Positions 16,573 through 24,587 are shown, counted from the stretch's first letter. The stretch is 64,000 bases of DNA from Skermanella rosea (GCF_016806835.2 NZ_CP086115.1:36865-100864), one strand, 5' to 3'. The notes: generated by a model not told the origin, from the sequence alone. Numbers and translations are program-made.

Positions 16573-17445
16573 TCAGAACAGCGTGAGCTGCTGCGGCTTG
16601 CGGCGCTGCATCGGCTCGGCCTGCGTTGGCGTCTGGATGACCTTGGCGGGTGTCTCGTCGGGTGCGGCGACCGGCTCAGGGGCGGGGAGGGCTGCCGGTG
16701 CCTCGGGCTTCTCGTCGGTCAGCGTCGCGTTATGTCGTGACGGCCTGATCTTCCATTGCCAGCCGCCGAGGATGTGGGCCGGGGTATGCCAGCGCCCGAA
16801 CTCCTCAAGGCTCAGCGTATTGCCGTGCTGGATGATGGCGGGAACATGCAGCAGGGAGAGTTGCACATAGGCCATGTGAACGCACCGGCTATCGAGGTCG
16901 GTCGCCGTGACGTGAAGCCGCTGCTGGTAGTTGATCCCCTCGTCGCGCATGGCGTGGGCCAGCGCGATCACCATCGCGCCGGATCCGCAGGCGGGCTCCT
17001 GTGCGGTAACGAAGCCGCGTTCCTCGATCAGGGGTCTTACGTCATCGGTCAGCGTCATCTTGGCCATCATCCGGCACACGTGATAGGGCGTGAAGAATTG
17101 GCCCTTGTACTTGTTGTGCAGCTCCAGCTCGTGGAACACCTTGCCGAGCACATCGTCCGGCCCGCATTCCAGCGTTTCGACCAGCTCGCCAAGCATCTGC
17201 GGAAAACGCTCGACCTCTTCCCGGCTGTAGCGCTTCACGATCTCCAGATAGCGGGCCTCCCGTTTCTCGCGTTGCGGCAGGTCGACGCCGTTGCTGATGG
17301 CGAGGGCCGACATTTCGCAGAAATCGCTGAACACCTCCCATGTCGAGTGGCGGTGTGAGTTCAGGCCGATCAGCTTGATGAGGGCTTTGCGATGCTGTTC
17401 GGCTTGGCGGGCGTCGCCGCTGAATTCATGTTCTTCAAAATTCAC
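16573..17445 (-). CDS. N6-adenine methyltransferase-like protein, plasmid type
   Basis: A 290-residue protein of the N6_Mtase fold. GQFFTP (115-120) and SAM-binding motif I EPACGSGAMV (150-159) are present, with the acidic ATDLD at the end of strand 2. The catalytic NPPF/DPPY tetrad (motif IV) is not visible: the sequence after HGNTL runs to WHTPAHILGG and a Pro/Ala-rich linker. It may therefore bind SAM and DNA without methylating, or use a degenerate site. The last residues QQLTLF match the QL(S/D)LF sliding-clamp-binding peptide. It lies between the candidate oriT and ardC, the leading-region neighbourhood in which anti-restriction genes cluster. Confidence 0.8.
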   Translation of the reverse strand: MNFEEHEFSGDARQAEQHRKALIKLIGLNSHRHSTWEVFSDFCEMSALAISNGVDLPQREKREARYLEIVKRYSREEVERFPQMLGELVETLECGPDDVLGKVFHELELHNKYKGQFFTPYHVCRMMAKMTLTDDVRPLIEERGFVTAQEPACGSGAMVIALAHAMRDEGINYQQRLHVTATDLDSRCVHMAYVQLSLLHVPAIIQHGNTLSLEEFGRWHTPAHILGGWQWKIRPSRHNATLTDEKPEAPAALPAPEPVAAPDETPAKVIQTPTQAEPMQRRKPQQLTLF

Positions 17446-17493
17446 ATAGATAATCGAGGTGCAGGTTCATCAAAGCGGGGCCGGTGGCGAGGG

Positions 17494-18468
17494 TTATCGC
17501 CCTCTAGCCACCGGCTCGCGCTCGCGGCGCTGACGTTCCCGCTCGGCAAAGCCCGACTTCGCCTCGACCTGCTGCGGCGCTATGACGGGTTGGAGGCCAT
17601 GAAGGTAATCCGCAGCCTTCTGGGCGTGGCTCGACGCGGTGAAAATCGCGTGCTTGTCGCCCTTCAGCACTTTCAGCCAGCTATCGAGGTAGGCGGCGTG
17701 ATCCTCGCGCGGCTCGATGGCAAGGCCGAGGTCGGCGGCAAGGAAGGCGCTGCCAATTTCGGCCACCAGTTCTTCAGCCGCATAGCCTTCGTCGCCCCAG
17801 CGCTTGCGCCCGAAATCCCGGTTGAGGCGGGACGGGTGGCGGGTCCAGTGCGTTGTTTCGTGGCCCAGCGTGGCGTAATAGCTCTCCGGGTCGCGGAACG
17901 TCATGAAGGGCGGCATCTGGATACGGTCGGCCTGAATGGCGTAAAAGGCCTGATTGCCGCCGTGGTCGATCTGTGCGCCGGTGTTGCGGAAGAAGGTTTC
18001 CGCTGCCTCGATGCGGTCTATCGCGTCAAGCTTCGGTGCCTCGGCAAGGGCATAGAAACGATCCGGTAGGCCGTCGATCTGCTCGACATTGAAGACGTTG
18101 TACTGCTTCAGAAAAGGTATCTTTCTTTCTTTTTCTTCACCTTTCTCGTTTTCCTCGGTGCGCTTGATCTGGTCGGCATAGGCAACGATGCTTGATTTCT
18201 CGCCCTTGCGAACCTGCCCGCCCAGGTCGGCGGCCTGCCGGTACGTCATCCAGATTGGGGCGCTGTAACCTTTCTCATCAGCGGAGGCCCACAGCATCAG
18301 GACGTTGATTCCCCGGTACGGGGTGCCGTCATGGCGCAGCGGGCGGGTGATGCGTCCGGCTGCATGCTCGGCGTTCCATGGCTTCATCCATGGGCGCGAA
18401 CCCTGCTCAAGCTGGGCGATGATGGAAGCGGTAATGGTGTCATAAATATCTTTGCGGGTTGAGGTCAT
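17494..18468 (-). CDS. ardC: ArdC antirestriction protein
   Basis: 324 residues. The N-terminal ssDNA-binding domain (DIYDTITASIIAQLEQG...PWMKPW; YRGINVLMLW) is followed by a zincin-type metalloprotease-like domain with HETTH (203-207) and the downstream Glu helix AEELVAEIG (231-239). ArdC proteins protect incoming single-stranded plasmid DNA from restriction. The gene is separate from the methyltransferase-like gene by 48 bases and is preceded by two strong inverted repeats (18493-18515 and 18548-18628). Full-length and apparently functional. Confidence 0.92.
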   Translation of the reverse strand: MTSTRKDIYDTITASIIAQLEQGSRPWMKPWNAEHAAGRITRPLRHDGTPYRGINVLMLWASADEKGYSAPIWMTYRQAADLGGQVRKGEKSSIVAYADQIKRTEENEKGEEKERKIPFLKQYNVFNVEQIDGLPDRFYALAEAPKLDAIDRIEAAETFFRNTGAQIDHGGNQAFYAIQADRIQMPPFMTFRDPESYYATLGHETTHWTRHPSRLNRDFGRKRWGDEGYAAEELVAEIGSAFLAADLGLAIEPREDHAAYLDSWLKVLKGDKHAIFTASSHAQKAADYLHGLQPVIAPQQVEAKSGFAERERQRREREPVARGR

Positions 18469-18492
18469 ATAGCTAATGGGTTTTGTTAAATT

Positions 18493-18515
18493 AGGTTAGA
18501 GCCGCGCTCTAACCT
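18493..18515. promoter_or_regulatory. Perfect 10-bp inverted repeat before ardC
   Basis: AGGTTAGAGC - CGC - GCTCTAACCT, 25 bases upstream of the ardC ATG. A perfect palindrome in this place is most simply an operator for a dimeric repressor, or a hairpin in the ardC leader RNA. Confidence 0.6.
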
Positions 18516-18547
18516 GAAACTAGGCCCGCGCCGATGAGCGGGGTGTA

Positions 18548-18628
18548 GGTGTCAAATGATCGAAACGGTTATGTTCGACTTGGCGCTGAAGCGCCTAGGA
18601 GAACTTCTGTTTCGCGGCATTTGACACC
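18548..18628. promoter_or_regulatory. Nested 81-bp dyad upstream of ardC
   Basis: Outer arms GGTGTCAAATG (18548-18558) and CATTTGACACC (18618-18628), inner arms CGAAAC/GTTTCG (18561-18566/18609-18614), GTTC/GAAC (18574-18577/18601-18604) and central GGCGCT-GA-AGCGCC (18582-18595) share one centre near 18588. Each outer arm contains TTGACA pointing outward. Single-stranded DNA here would fold into a long hairpin. It resembles either a divergent operator/promoter or a single-strand promoter of the type found in conjugative leading regions. Confidence 0.5.
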
Positions 18629-18766
18629 GGAGGGGCAGCAGGCCCCTACTTCCTCCTCTCCCCATGACCAGGCGCCGGCGACCGCGTCAGGGATCGTCAC
18701 CCGCAGGGCGGAGCAAGGCTCCGGGAGCGAAGCGAGTAGAGCCCGGCCCGAAGGGGACGCCGATCG

Positions 18767-19336
18767 TCAGGCACTCCACCCCCGCCACGGCACCAGCTCG
18801 GCGTCACGGCGCAGGTACAAAGGATGTCGCGGACTTCCGTCGGCGGTCGTGCCGAGACACCAGAGCGGAACCTGGGCGCGCCGCAGCTCGACGACGATCT
18901 CCTCGGCCAGCCCGCGCATGGGTCCCTTCAGCGTGCCGAAGGCGAGGATGACGTATTCGGCCCATAGCGCTGATCCGCGGATGGCCGACAGGTTCTCCTC
19001 GCACCGGATCGGCGCTCCCTTCAGCCGCTTCGGGTCGGTGCACCGGTAGGCCGAGATGTTGGCCTTGCGGTAGGCGGTCAGGCCGAGGCGCTGGGTGAAG
19101 CCGATCTCCCGGCGCACGGTGCTATCGTCAACCGTGCCGTCGGCCGTCGATGGGTTCATCCCGATGAAGAGCGCATAGGCCGCACCCTCGCGGCCCCATT
19201 CCCGCCAGAGCATGGTGCGGTAGCAGTCGCCCGGGCCGGTGAAGGTCGCGCCGCCGCGCATGCCGCGGGGCAGGGCGAGGCGCACCTTGCCGCCGGGATC
19301 GTGGGGAAGATCGAGCAGGTGCTGGCCATCACGCAT
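18767..19336 (-). CDS. DUF1643 family protein
   Basis: 189 residues matching the DUF1643 pattern: RTMLWREWG, YALFIGMNPSTADGTVDDSTVRR, ANISAYRCTDPK, ILAFGTLKGPM and LWCLGTTADGSPRHPLYL. The function of the family is unknown; it is common on phages and plasmids. ATG 19336 overlaps the end of the DUF4326 gene, and the gene is the last of a run of coupled minus-strand genes. The frame extends upstream (to 19426) only inside the neighbour. Confidence 0.85.
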   Translation of the reverse strand: MRDGQHLLDLPHDPGGKVRLALPRGMRGGATFTGPGDCYRTMLWREWGREGAAYALFIGMNPSTADGTVDDSTVRREIGFTQRLGLTAYRKANISAYRCTDPKRLKGAPIRCEENLSAIRGSALWAEYVILAFGTLKGPMRGLAEEIVVELRRAQVPLWCLGTTADGSPRHPLYLRRDAELVPWRGWSA

Positions 19337-19655
19337 TGGCGATCTCCAGCAGCACGTCAGCATGGCAAGGCTGATCCAGCGGGCACCAGCAGGCGAGGTT
19401 CTTGCCCGCAAGATGGATCTTCGCACCGATCCGAAGGTGGAGCGGCAAGAAACGCCGGTACAGGCTGACGGCGTGCTCCCGGTCTATGACGACGCCGGAC
19501 AGCTCGCCACCGCCGGGCGCCATCTTGTTTCGGCAATAGCGCTCACCAAGAACGAATGGGTTTCCCCATTCCGTCGGTCGGCCAACATAGACGGTATTCG
19601 GCGGCATCTTCCAGCCGGCCGACCGTTTGCGTTGGATGCGGCGGGGTGGGCTCAT
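19329..19655 (-). CDS. DUF4326 family protein
   Basis: 108 residues with the domain's NTVYVGRPTEWGNPFVLG start, AVSLYRRFL middle and LAGKNLACWCPLDQPCHADVL end, typical of DUF4326, a small phage/plasmid family of unknown biochemical role. ATG 19655 overlaps the upstream stop (TGA at 19652-19654) and its own stop overlaps the DUF1643 start. The longer open frame is antisense overlap with the neighbour and is not used. Confidence 0.85.
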   Translation of the reverse strand: MSPPRRIQRKRSAGWKMPPNTVYVGRPTEWGNPFVLGERYCRNKMAPGGGELSGVVIDREHAVSLYRRFLPLHLRIGAKIHLAGKNLACWCPLDQPCHADVLLEIANA

Positions 19656-20230
19656 GCCGCCTCCGCAATCGCATCTGGGCTGATCGTGGAGAAGCGCCGG
19701 AGCACCAGCTTGACGTAGCCGAACACCGGGCCGCGCTCCTTGGCCAGCAGCTCGTTCACGCGTCGGCACCCGCCCTTCGCCTCCGGCACCGGGCCGAGGA
19801 TCACCGGAGCCAAGTCCCAGTCGGACGCCCTGAACACGTGGAGCCGACCGGCAGCGGCTGCCCGCTTCAGGCCTGGGCAATGCCGTATCGAAAGCGAGGC
19901 GCACGGCTCGCACATCGGCAGGCCGTCATTGATGAGCGGGTGGAAGCCTTCACGCTCCCCTTGGTTCATGCAGATCGAGCTGGCCGGAAGCGGCTCGCAG
20001 CAGATCTGGCAGAGGCGATGCGCGACGACGTGGCGCGAGCGCTCGAGGTGCATGATCTTGAACACCGGCCTGCCCTCGCCCGGCGTGTCGATGCCGTCGC
20101 ACATGAAGCGCAGGCGGTTTCCGCCGATGGTCTCGGTGCGGACGTAGACCGCCTCGCGGCTGGCCTCGGGCGACCATGCTGCCACCCAAGGAACGGGGCT
20201 GGTACCCCATTTCAAGGGAAGGGCCGTCAT
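19652..20230 (-). CDS. Hypothetical Cys-rich accessory protein
   Basis: 192 residues, no name known to me. A Cys cluster (CQICCEPL ... CMNQGE ... MCEPCA, about residues 76-112) looks like a zinc-binding module, followed by WDLAPVILGPVPEAKGGCRR. ATG 20230 overlaps the stop of the ASCH gene. Member of the coupled accessory operon; function unknown. Confidence 0.7.
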   Translation of the reverse strand: MTALPLKWGTSPVPWVAAWSPEASREAVYVRTETIGGNRLRFMCDGIDTPGEGRPVFKIMHLERSRHVVAHRLCQICCEPLPASSICMNQGEREGFHPLINDGLPMCEPCASLSIRHCPGLKRAAAAGRLHVFRASDWDLAPVILGPVPEAKGGCRRVNELLAKERGPVFGYVKLVLRRFSTISPDAIAEAA

Positions 20231-20610
20231 AGCAGCGTCCCCTGAGGCGTCAGGGAAGGCTCTGGCACAAAGAAGCCGAGTTGGCCTGGGCACGGCAGGA
20301 ACGGCAGCGTCTTGGCATCCGTCAGCACGAAGCCGAACGGCCCGCTAAACCAGCGGCTCGGATGTGACGGCACGCAGTCCGTGATTGTCGCCTGTCCGAC
20401 GATGCCGCCGAGCGGAAGCTCACAGATCGGCGGCAGGTTGATGTCCGGGAAGTAGAGCGGCAGGTCTTCGTACGCCTCTCGGTCCAGCCGCTTCCCCGTA
20501 TGGATCAGGACCGGCCCACGATATCGGGTCTCCCACGTCCGGTTCTCAATGTCCTTGAATCCGTTGACGATGAGCCATGCCCATGGCTGCTGGATGCTAA
20601 GCGCCTTCAT
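20227..20610 (-). CDS. ASCH-domain protein
   Basis: 127 residues beginning MKALSIQQPWAWLIVNGFKD with IENRTWETRYRGPVLIHTGK, the classic N-terminus of ASCH/PUA-like domains, and GGIVGQATITDCV and SGPFGFVLTDAK later. ASCH folds bind RNA or modified nucleotides. Start and stop overlap neighbours (20607-20610 and 20227-20230), so it is translated with them. Complete for the family. Confidence 0.85.
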   Translation of the reverse strand: MKALSIQQPWAWLIVNGFKDIENRTWETRYRGPVLIHTGKRLDREAYEDLPLYFPDINLPPICELPLGGIVGQATITDCVPSHPSRWFSGPFGFVLTDAKTLPFLPCPGQLGFFVPEPSLTPQGTLL

Positions 20611-21059
20611 GACGCCTCTCCATCCAACTCGCGAAGAAGGGCATACGCCTCTGTCGCGATCTGGTCGAGGTCTGCGATCAGCCCCAACTCGCTGTCGTAG
20701 CGGTCCACGATCTTCTGCAGGAGGGGGACGATCTTCTCCGGGATCATCCAAGCCTTGGCGATAAGGCGAGCGTCCTCACAGTCGATCCCAATGACGTCGT
20801 ATCGGTAGACGCTCCCGTCCATCTTCGCGGCGTCTATGCCGGTGATCGACCGGTCACCGACCTCGAACTTTAGGAGATCTTTGGCCGGGATCATGCCGCT
20901 GCGTGGCTGGCCGGGCTGGAACCGCGGCTGCGCACTGCGCATGCCCCAGCGCACGAAGTCCATGACGTAGCGACGGCCGCTATGTGTGGTGGCGAGGTAG
21001 AGGTGCTCCGATCCGGCATTGCCGAACCATTTCCACGGGCCGGGAGTGTGCTTGCTCAT
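20607..21059 (-). CDS. Hypothetical phage-type protein (SKHTPGPWK start)
   Basis: 150 residues starting MSKHTPGPWKWFGNAG, an N-terminus shared by many small phage and plasmid proteins of unknown function; the C-terminal part (IVPLLQKIVDRYDSELGLIA) is helical. ATG 21059 is preferred over 21068 because it overlaps the upstream stop (21056-21058). Confidence 0.7.
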   Translation of the reverse strand: MSKHTPGPWKWFGNAGSEHLYLATTHSGRRYVMDFVRWGMRSAQPRFQPGQPRSGMIPAKDLLKFEVGDRSITGIDAAKMDGSVYRYDVIGIDCEDARLIAKAWMIPEKIVPLLQKIVDRYDSELGLIADLDQIATEAYALLRELDGEAS

Positions 21060-21373
21060 CGCTGCCATCCCTTCCCAAGGCTCGCGCCCCAGCGTTGCAG
21101 CGCCGTGCGTTCCGGTGCCGCTGCCTTGTCGGCGGCGAGCTGGTCCAGCATGACCTGGTCGAGGTCGGCATACGGACGCAGCGGTTCGACCAGCGCGGCC
21201 GGATTGCGGATTTCGTGCTCACTGGTTCCGATCCAGAGGACGGGCGGCAGGTCGCGCAGGTCGTCGTCGGCCTGCTCGATCAGCACGGAAGCGAAGTACG
21301 TGCAGAGGCCCACGTCATATCCCACGACACAGCGATGACCGGGAATTTTGCACGGAAGATTATGACGGCTCAT
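21056..21373 (-). CDS. Hypothetical accessory protein (MSRH start)
   Basis: 105 residues, no recognised domain. Its first residues MSRHNLPCKIPGH resemble those of the gene at 21650-22468 (MSRHALPSKKPGL), suggesting that an insertion duplicated or shared a native 5' end. It overlaps the endonuclease VII gene before it by 14 bases. Confidence 0.6.
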   Translation of the reverse strand: MSRHNLPCKIPGHRCVVGYDVGLCTYFASVLIEQADDDLRDLPPVLWIGTSEHEIRNPAALVEPLRPYADLDQVMLDQLAADKAAAPERTALQRWGASLGKGWQR

Positions 21374-21662
21374 TGATAATCCTTTCTAAGTAATTTGCCG
21401 CTGCTAACAATATTTCTGGGCTATCTTTGGCGCAGCCGATCATCGAATTACATGATTGGCAAAGAATGCCGCGAACAACTGATGTGACATGGCAATGATC
21501 AACGCAAACATTTCTGTTCGGTGGCGGAGAAAGAGGTTTCCTACAGATGCCGCAACTATTGCCCTGATCCGATATCATTGCATTGTACTTCTCTAATGTT
21601 AGTCCATATTTACACTTAAGTGCTGATTTGTAATATCTTTCTCTTTTGGTTAGCTTTTGCAT
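21360..21662 (-). CDS. Endonuclease VII family nuclease (copy 1)
   Basis: A 100-residue HNH-like recombination endonuclease VII: two CxxC knuckles (CGICRKPL; CQSCNSMIG) around the catalytic CVDHCHVTSVVRGILC. In phage T4 the family resolves branched DNA, while short copies act as free-standing homing-type nucleases. The gene is AT-rich and lies between GC-rich neighbours, overlapping both by 13-14 bases, so it is probably a mobile intruder. A related copy lies directly upstream. Confidence 0.85.
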   Translation of the reverse strand: MQKLTKRERYYKSALKCKYGLTLEKYNAMISDQGNSCGICRKPLSPPPNRNVCVDHCHVTSVVRGILCQSCNSMIGCAKDSPEILLAAANYLERIINEPS

Positions 21663-22468
21663 GTTGGTGTCTTGAGCAAATAATCCGCTGCTTGTCTCAG
21701 AATAGCAGGACTATCGCAGGCTCTCCCAAGCATGGTATTGCACCCGCGACACAATATTCCTCGAACGACTGATGTCTTATGACAATGATCCAAACAAATA
21801 TCTAATGACCTTACCTGGGCTAGGCCTATGCCGCAGATCGCACATTTCTCGTTTTGACTTAGAAATAATTTTTCCCTCTGCTCTAATGAAATGCCGTAAC
21901 GGTTGCGATGCTTTATATCGAGCCTTTTAGTCTTATTATTCCTATTCCATTCTCTTATGCTTTGATTGGTGCAATCACGGCAATGAGTTGATTTTCCATT
22001 CGTTCTTCGCGCATCTGTAGGAAAATCAGATAACGGCAAAAATCGATTGCCTTGATGTTGCTTAGCGCCACAACGAAGCATATTGTCAGTTTGATCTGCT
22101 GTGTTACAGTTCTTCGCTCTGAAAGCTTGTGACTTAGCCTCATAACCCGTAACGGTCAGCTTCCAAATGCTTCGCGCTTTCCAGCGCTGCCAAGTCGATA
22201 AGCTTGGATCGAAACTTGGTTTGCCACTTTCTTTTTCAATTTTTTCAACCAACTCAGGTTTATATTTTCTCAGCCAGCTTATTCGTCCTATTCCTGTTCT
22301 TTTGGCGCGACCAAAATCATTTAATGAAATATTGTCATAACCCACGACTGGGCCATAAAAGATAAGGAACTCGTCCTCTTCTTCTGTCCAGCTCCGCTTG
22401 TTTATTGGTTGGCTTTTTCGCTTGGAGGACAGGCCGGGTTTTTTCGAGGGGAGGGCGTGGCGGCTCAT
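21650..22468 (-). CDS. Endonuclease VII family nuclease (copy 2) with N-terminal extension
   Basis: 272 residues. The N-terminal part (MSRHALPSKKPGL then SWTEEEDEFLIFYGPVVGYD) and an intermediate Cys module (LRCGAKQHQGNRFLPLSDF...CRDCTNQSIREW) precede the nuclease domain CAICGIGL...CLDHCHKTSVVRGILC...CNTMLG (about 206-258). The middle is very AT-rich but the first dozen codons are GC-rich, hinting at a chimera of a native start with an inserted nuclease. ATG 22468 overlaps the stop of the gene before. Confidence 0.82.
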   Translation of the reverse strand: MSRHALPSKKPGLSSKRKSQPINKRSWTEEEDEFLIFYGPVVGYDNISLNDFGRAKRTGIGRISWLRKYKPELVEKIEKESGKPSFDPSLSTWQRWKARSIWKLTVTGYEAKSQAFRAKNCNTADQTDNMLRCGAKQHQGNRFLPLSDFPTDARRTNGKSTHCRDCTNQSIREWNRNNKTKRLDIKHRNRYGISLEQREKLFLSQNEKCAICGIGLAQVRSLDICLDHCHKTSVVRGILCRGCNTMLGRACDSPAILRQAADYLLKTPTCKS

Positions 22469-23004
22469 GCGGCCTCTCCCGTTACAGGAGCATCGACGCG
22501 GTCAAAGAGCGAGAGGTCGGCGCAGGCCTTCGCCAGCGCGGATTTTACGTAAGCGACGTCGCGGTAGACATCATCTTCGCCCCATGTCTGAGGGTACGCG
22601 GGAGTGATGTCGCCTGCATGATTGCAGTCGAAGCCGAACCACCAGCTGGTTTGGTCTGCCTTGTCCCACCACGGGTGGCCGGAGTAAGTCAGGCCACCAT
22701 GGCAGCGCACCAAGAGGGCGGGCGCATAGAGCCCTTCCTCCGGCGTCGAGATCACCGACGCGCAAAAGACGTTCATGACCCCCAGCTCGTCCATCGACAC
22801 GGGACGCTCAAGCACCTCAGCCGGGACAGGAACCTGGTCGTTGTAGGATTTGCCGTGCCATGGGTGCGACGGCGGCACTTGCACGTATCCGCACCACGCC
22901 TTCATTTGGTTGCGGCGCATGGCGCACCGGTAGCCGGTGGATTCGTCTACGAAGTCTAGTGCATCGCCCTCCTCGGCAATAATCGTTTCAAGGTCTACAT
23001 TCAT
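22465..23004 (-). CDS. Hypothetical phage/plasmid protein (HGGLTYSG, WWFGFDCNHAGD)
   Basis: 179 residues of a family I have seen widely in proteobacterial phages but which has no assigned function: GYRCAMRRN, HPWHGKSYND, VRCHGGLTYSGHPWW and WWFGFDCNHAGDITP are its hallmarks. GGAGGATTT-ATG is a strong start. It heads the coupled run 22465-18767. Confidence 0.75.
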   Translation of the reverse strand: MNVDLETIIAEEGDALDFVDESTGYRCAMRRNQMKAWCGYVQVPPSHPWHGKSYNDQVPVPAEVLERPVSMDELGVMNVFCASVISTPEEGLYAPALLVRCHGGLTYSGHPWWDKADQTSWWFGFDCNHAGDITPAYPQTWGEDDVYRDVAYVKSALAKACADLSLFDRVDAPVTGEAA

Positions 23005-23020
23005 AAATCCTCCGGTTGGG

Positions 23021-23034
23021 GGGCATTGCTGCCC
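23021..23034. repeat. Short GGGCA-N4-TGCCC hairpin
   Basis: GGGCATTGCTGCCC in the gap between two accessory genes. The same design and flanks recur at 23411-23424 (GGGCAGTGCTGCCC), both followed by CGGTT. A longer relative terminates the region at 43995. Attenuator or terminator-like; no T tract here. Confidence 0.45.
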
Positions 23035-23049
23035 GGTTAATCGTGGTGG

Positions 23050-23394
23050 TCAGATCGGGAATGCCGCCCGTTCTTCGGGCGTCATCGCCTCGTACCGCTC
23101 CCGCCATGCCTTCCGCTCCGCGTCCTGCCTGCGCTTAAAGTCGCCCATGTGCGCGGCGATGGACTTCTTGACCTGGCCGGTCAGCGCGTGGTTCGGGCAG
23201 GCGACCCGGCCCCGCGTCTCCACGCCCCACGCGTGATCCTTGTGCGGGTAGCGGTCATACTGGAGCCGGAACAGCGGGTTGCCGTTCTTGTCCTGCGTCC
23301 CCTCGACGTCGTTGTAGTGAATGGCTCCGAGGAACTCTGGAAGCTGTTGCAGGTCGGCAGGCTTGCGGATGGAGAGAAAGGGGTGCTGGGTCAC
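23050..23394 (-). CDS. Hypothetical accessory protein
   Basis: 114 hydrophilic residues starting at GTG 23394 (TQHPFLSIRKPADLQQLPEF) with a basic helical end (KRRQDAERKAWRERYEAMTP). No family recognised. It lies between two copies of the GGGCA hairpin, so it may be a separately controlled cassette. Confidence 0.6.
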   Translation of the reverse strand: MTQHPFLSIRKPADLQQLPEFLGAIHYNDVEGTQDKNGNPLFRLQYDRYPHKDHAWGVETRGRVACPNHALTGQVKKSIAAHMGDFKRRQDAERKAWRERYEAMTPEERAAFPI

Positions 23395-23443
23395 GTGATG
23401 TCTGGTCTGGGGGCAGTGCTGCCCGGTTGTCGTTTGTCGGAAA

Positions 23444-23465
23444 GGGGCGAGCCGAAGCCCGCCCC
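23444..23465 (-). terminator. UUCG-loop hairpin terminator
   Basis: On the minus strand this reads as a 9-bp stem GGGGCGGGC / GCUCGCCCC (one G-U pair) closed by a UUCG tetraloop, then UUU. It lies 10 bases after the stop of the gene at 23475. The identical 22-base element occurs at 25134-25155. Confidence 0.65.
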
Positions 23466-23474
23466 GAAATGCGA

Positions 23475-24047
23475 TCAGGCGGCTTTCGCGAAGTCCTGTC
23501 TGATGCTCGCCAACGTGTCCTCATTCACCGCCACCAGTGCGTTCGGCGTGGCTCCGAGTGACGCCCGCAGCCTCTCGGGCAAGGCAACGATAGCTTCCAC
23601 ATCTTCCAGATAACGGCAGGCGTAGACGAAGGCGCGGTATTCGCCTTCCTTGTCCCGTGCTGCGTCGGTGCGCTGCTTGGTCATCTCTTCGTAGCGATCA
23701 GCCGCCGCAGCGAGGGCTTCCTCGCAAGGGAATACCTCGCGGCTGTAGCACCCTGCATGCCCCGGAATATCGGCCACCGTCACGTCGCCGGGAAGGCGCA
23801 CCTCCAACACGCGGCCAGTATCGAGTACCGCAAACTTGAGGCAGCGATCAACGCGAGTAACGCCATACCGGCGCAACACCTCCATATCCTTTTCAGGGTA
23901 TTTCCCGCGCAGAACCTTGTTGATTTGTGCGAGCAAAGCTTCAAGTGCCGCTTTGTATTCCGTGTCGTCGCGGCGCTGGCGGTACTCATGCATCATGTAG
24001 TGAAGGATACCGTCGCGCTTTTCGTTGCTGAGTTTCAGTTTAGCCAT
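23475..24047 (-). CDS. Hypothetical, possible nucleotide-modification-associated domain
   Basis: 190 residues: KLKLSNEKRDGILHYMMHEY start, helical middle with RQRRDDTEYKAALEALLAQI, a beta segment RCLKFAVLDTGRVLEVRLPG, and a helical end. The start and layout remind me of the Nmad5-type phage proteins linked to DNA base modification, but this is a weak resemblance without a diagnostic motif. Strong GGGAGAC site, and a terminator follows. Confidence 0.6.
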   Translation of the reverse strand: MAKLKLSNEKRDGILHYMMHEYRQRRDDTEYKAALEALLAQINKVLRGKYPEKDMEVLRRYGVTRVDRCLKFAVLDTGRVLEVRLPGDVTVADIPGHAGCYSREVFPCEEALAAAADRYEEMTKQRTDAARDKEGEYRAFVYACRYLEDVEAIVALPERLRASLGATPNALVAVNEDTLASIRQDFAKAA

Positions 24048-24063
24048 AAGGTAGTCTCCCTAA

Positions 24064-24231
24064 TTATTTTAAATTTAAATAAATCCAGTTCATATAGGCC
24101 CGCCCGGCGTCAGGCCCGTGATCGAGGCAAACCTCGTCCGGCTCGATCCCATCCGCGTCCCACTCCTCGCACGGCCAATCGCCGCAGAGGATGTCTTGCA
24201 GGTTCTCGGATACCTCGTCGGGCGTGCTCAT
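24064..24231 (-). CDS. Small acidic protein, 55 residues
   Basis: STPDEVSENLQDILCGDWPC... ends in YMNWIYLNLK. ATG 24231 overlaps the stop of the upstream gene (24228-24230), the same coupling seen along this operon, which supports translation. Very acidic; function unknown. Confidence 0.6.
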   Translation of the reverse strand: MSTPDEVSENLQDILCGDWPCEEWDADGIEPDEVCLDHGPDAGRAYMNWIYLNLK

Positions 24232-24587
24232 GCCGCGCCCCGTAGCGAAGCATCAAAGCGGGCCAGCATCGCGGCGTTGCTTGCGGCAATCTGGCGAGAA
24301 ATGAGACAGTCATTCAGCACGCGCAGGCAGTTCGCCATGGACGCGATGCGCTTGTCCTCGGCCTCGATCTGCGCCGCGAAGGGATAGCCGCTCTCCCGGC
24401 GCTTGGCGTTGGCGTCGCGGGCAATCCGCACCTCGCGTTCGCAGTGACCGATGAACTGCTCCAGCTCGTCTGCCGGCAGGAAGGCGGCGCATTGGGTGGC
24501 CTTCACGCGGACATCCGGGTTGCCGAAAGTCCAGTCAATCTTGATAACGGCCATCTGCATGGCGGCGGATTCTTCGAAGCTGGTCAT
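24228..24587 (-). CDS. Hypothetical helical protein, first gene of minus operon
   Basis: 119 residues (MTSFEESAAMQMAVIKIDWT; ADELEQFIGHCEREVRIARD; KRIASMANCLRVLNDCLISR). ATG 24587 has a GAGGAC site; the open frame beyond it covers the promoter region. It is divergent from the HTH gene at 24739, and the 151-base gap holds three TTTGTA/TACAAA dyads, so the two are probably co-regulated. Confidence 0.65.
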   Translation of the reverse strand: MTSFEESAAMQMAVIKIDWTFGNPDVRVKATQCAAFLPADELEQFIGHCEREVRIARDANAKRRESGYPFAAQIEAEDKRIASMANCLRVLNDCLISRQIAASNAAMLARFDASLRGAA

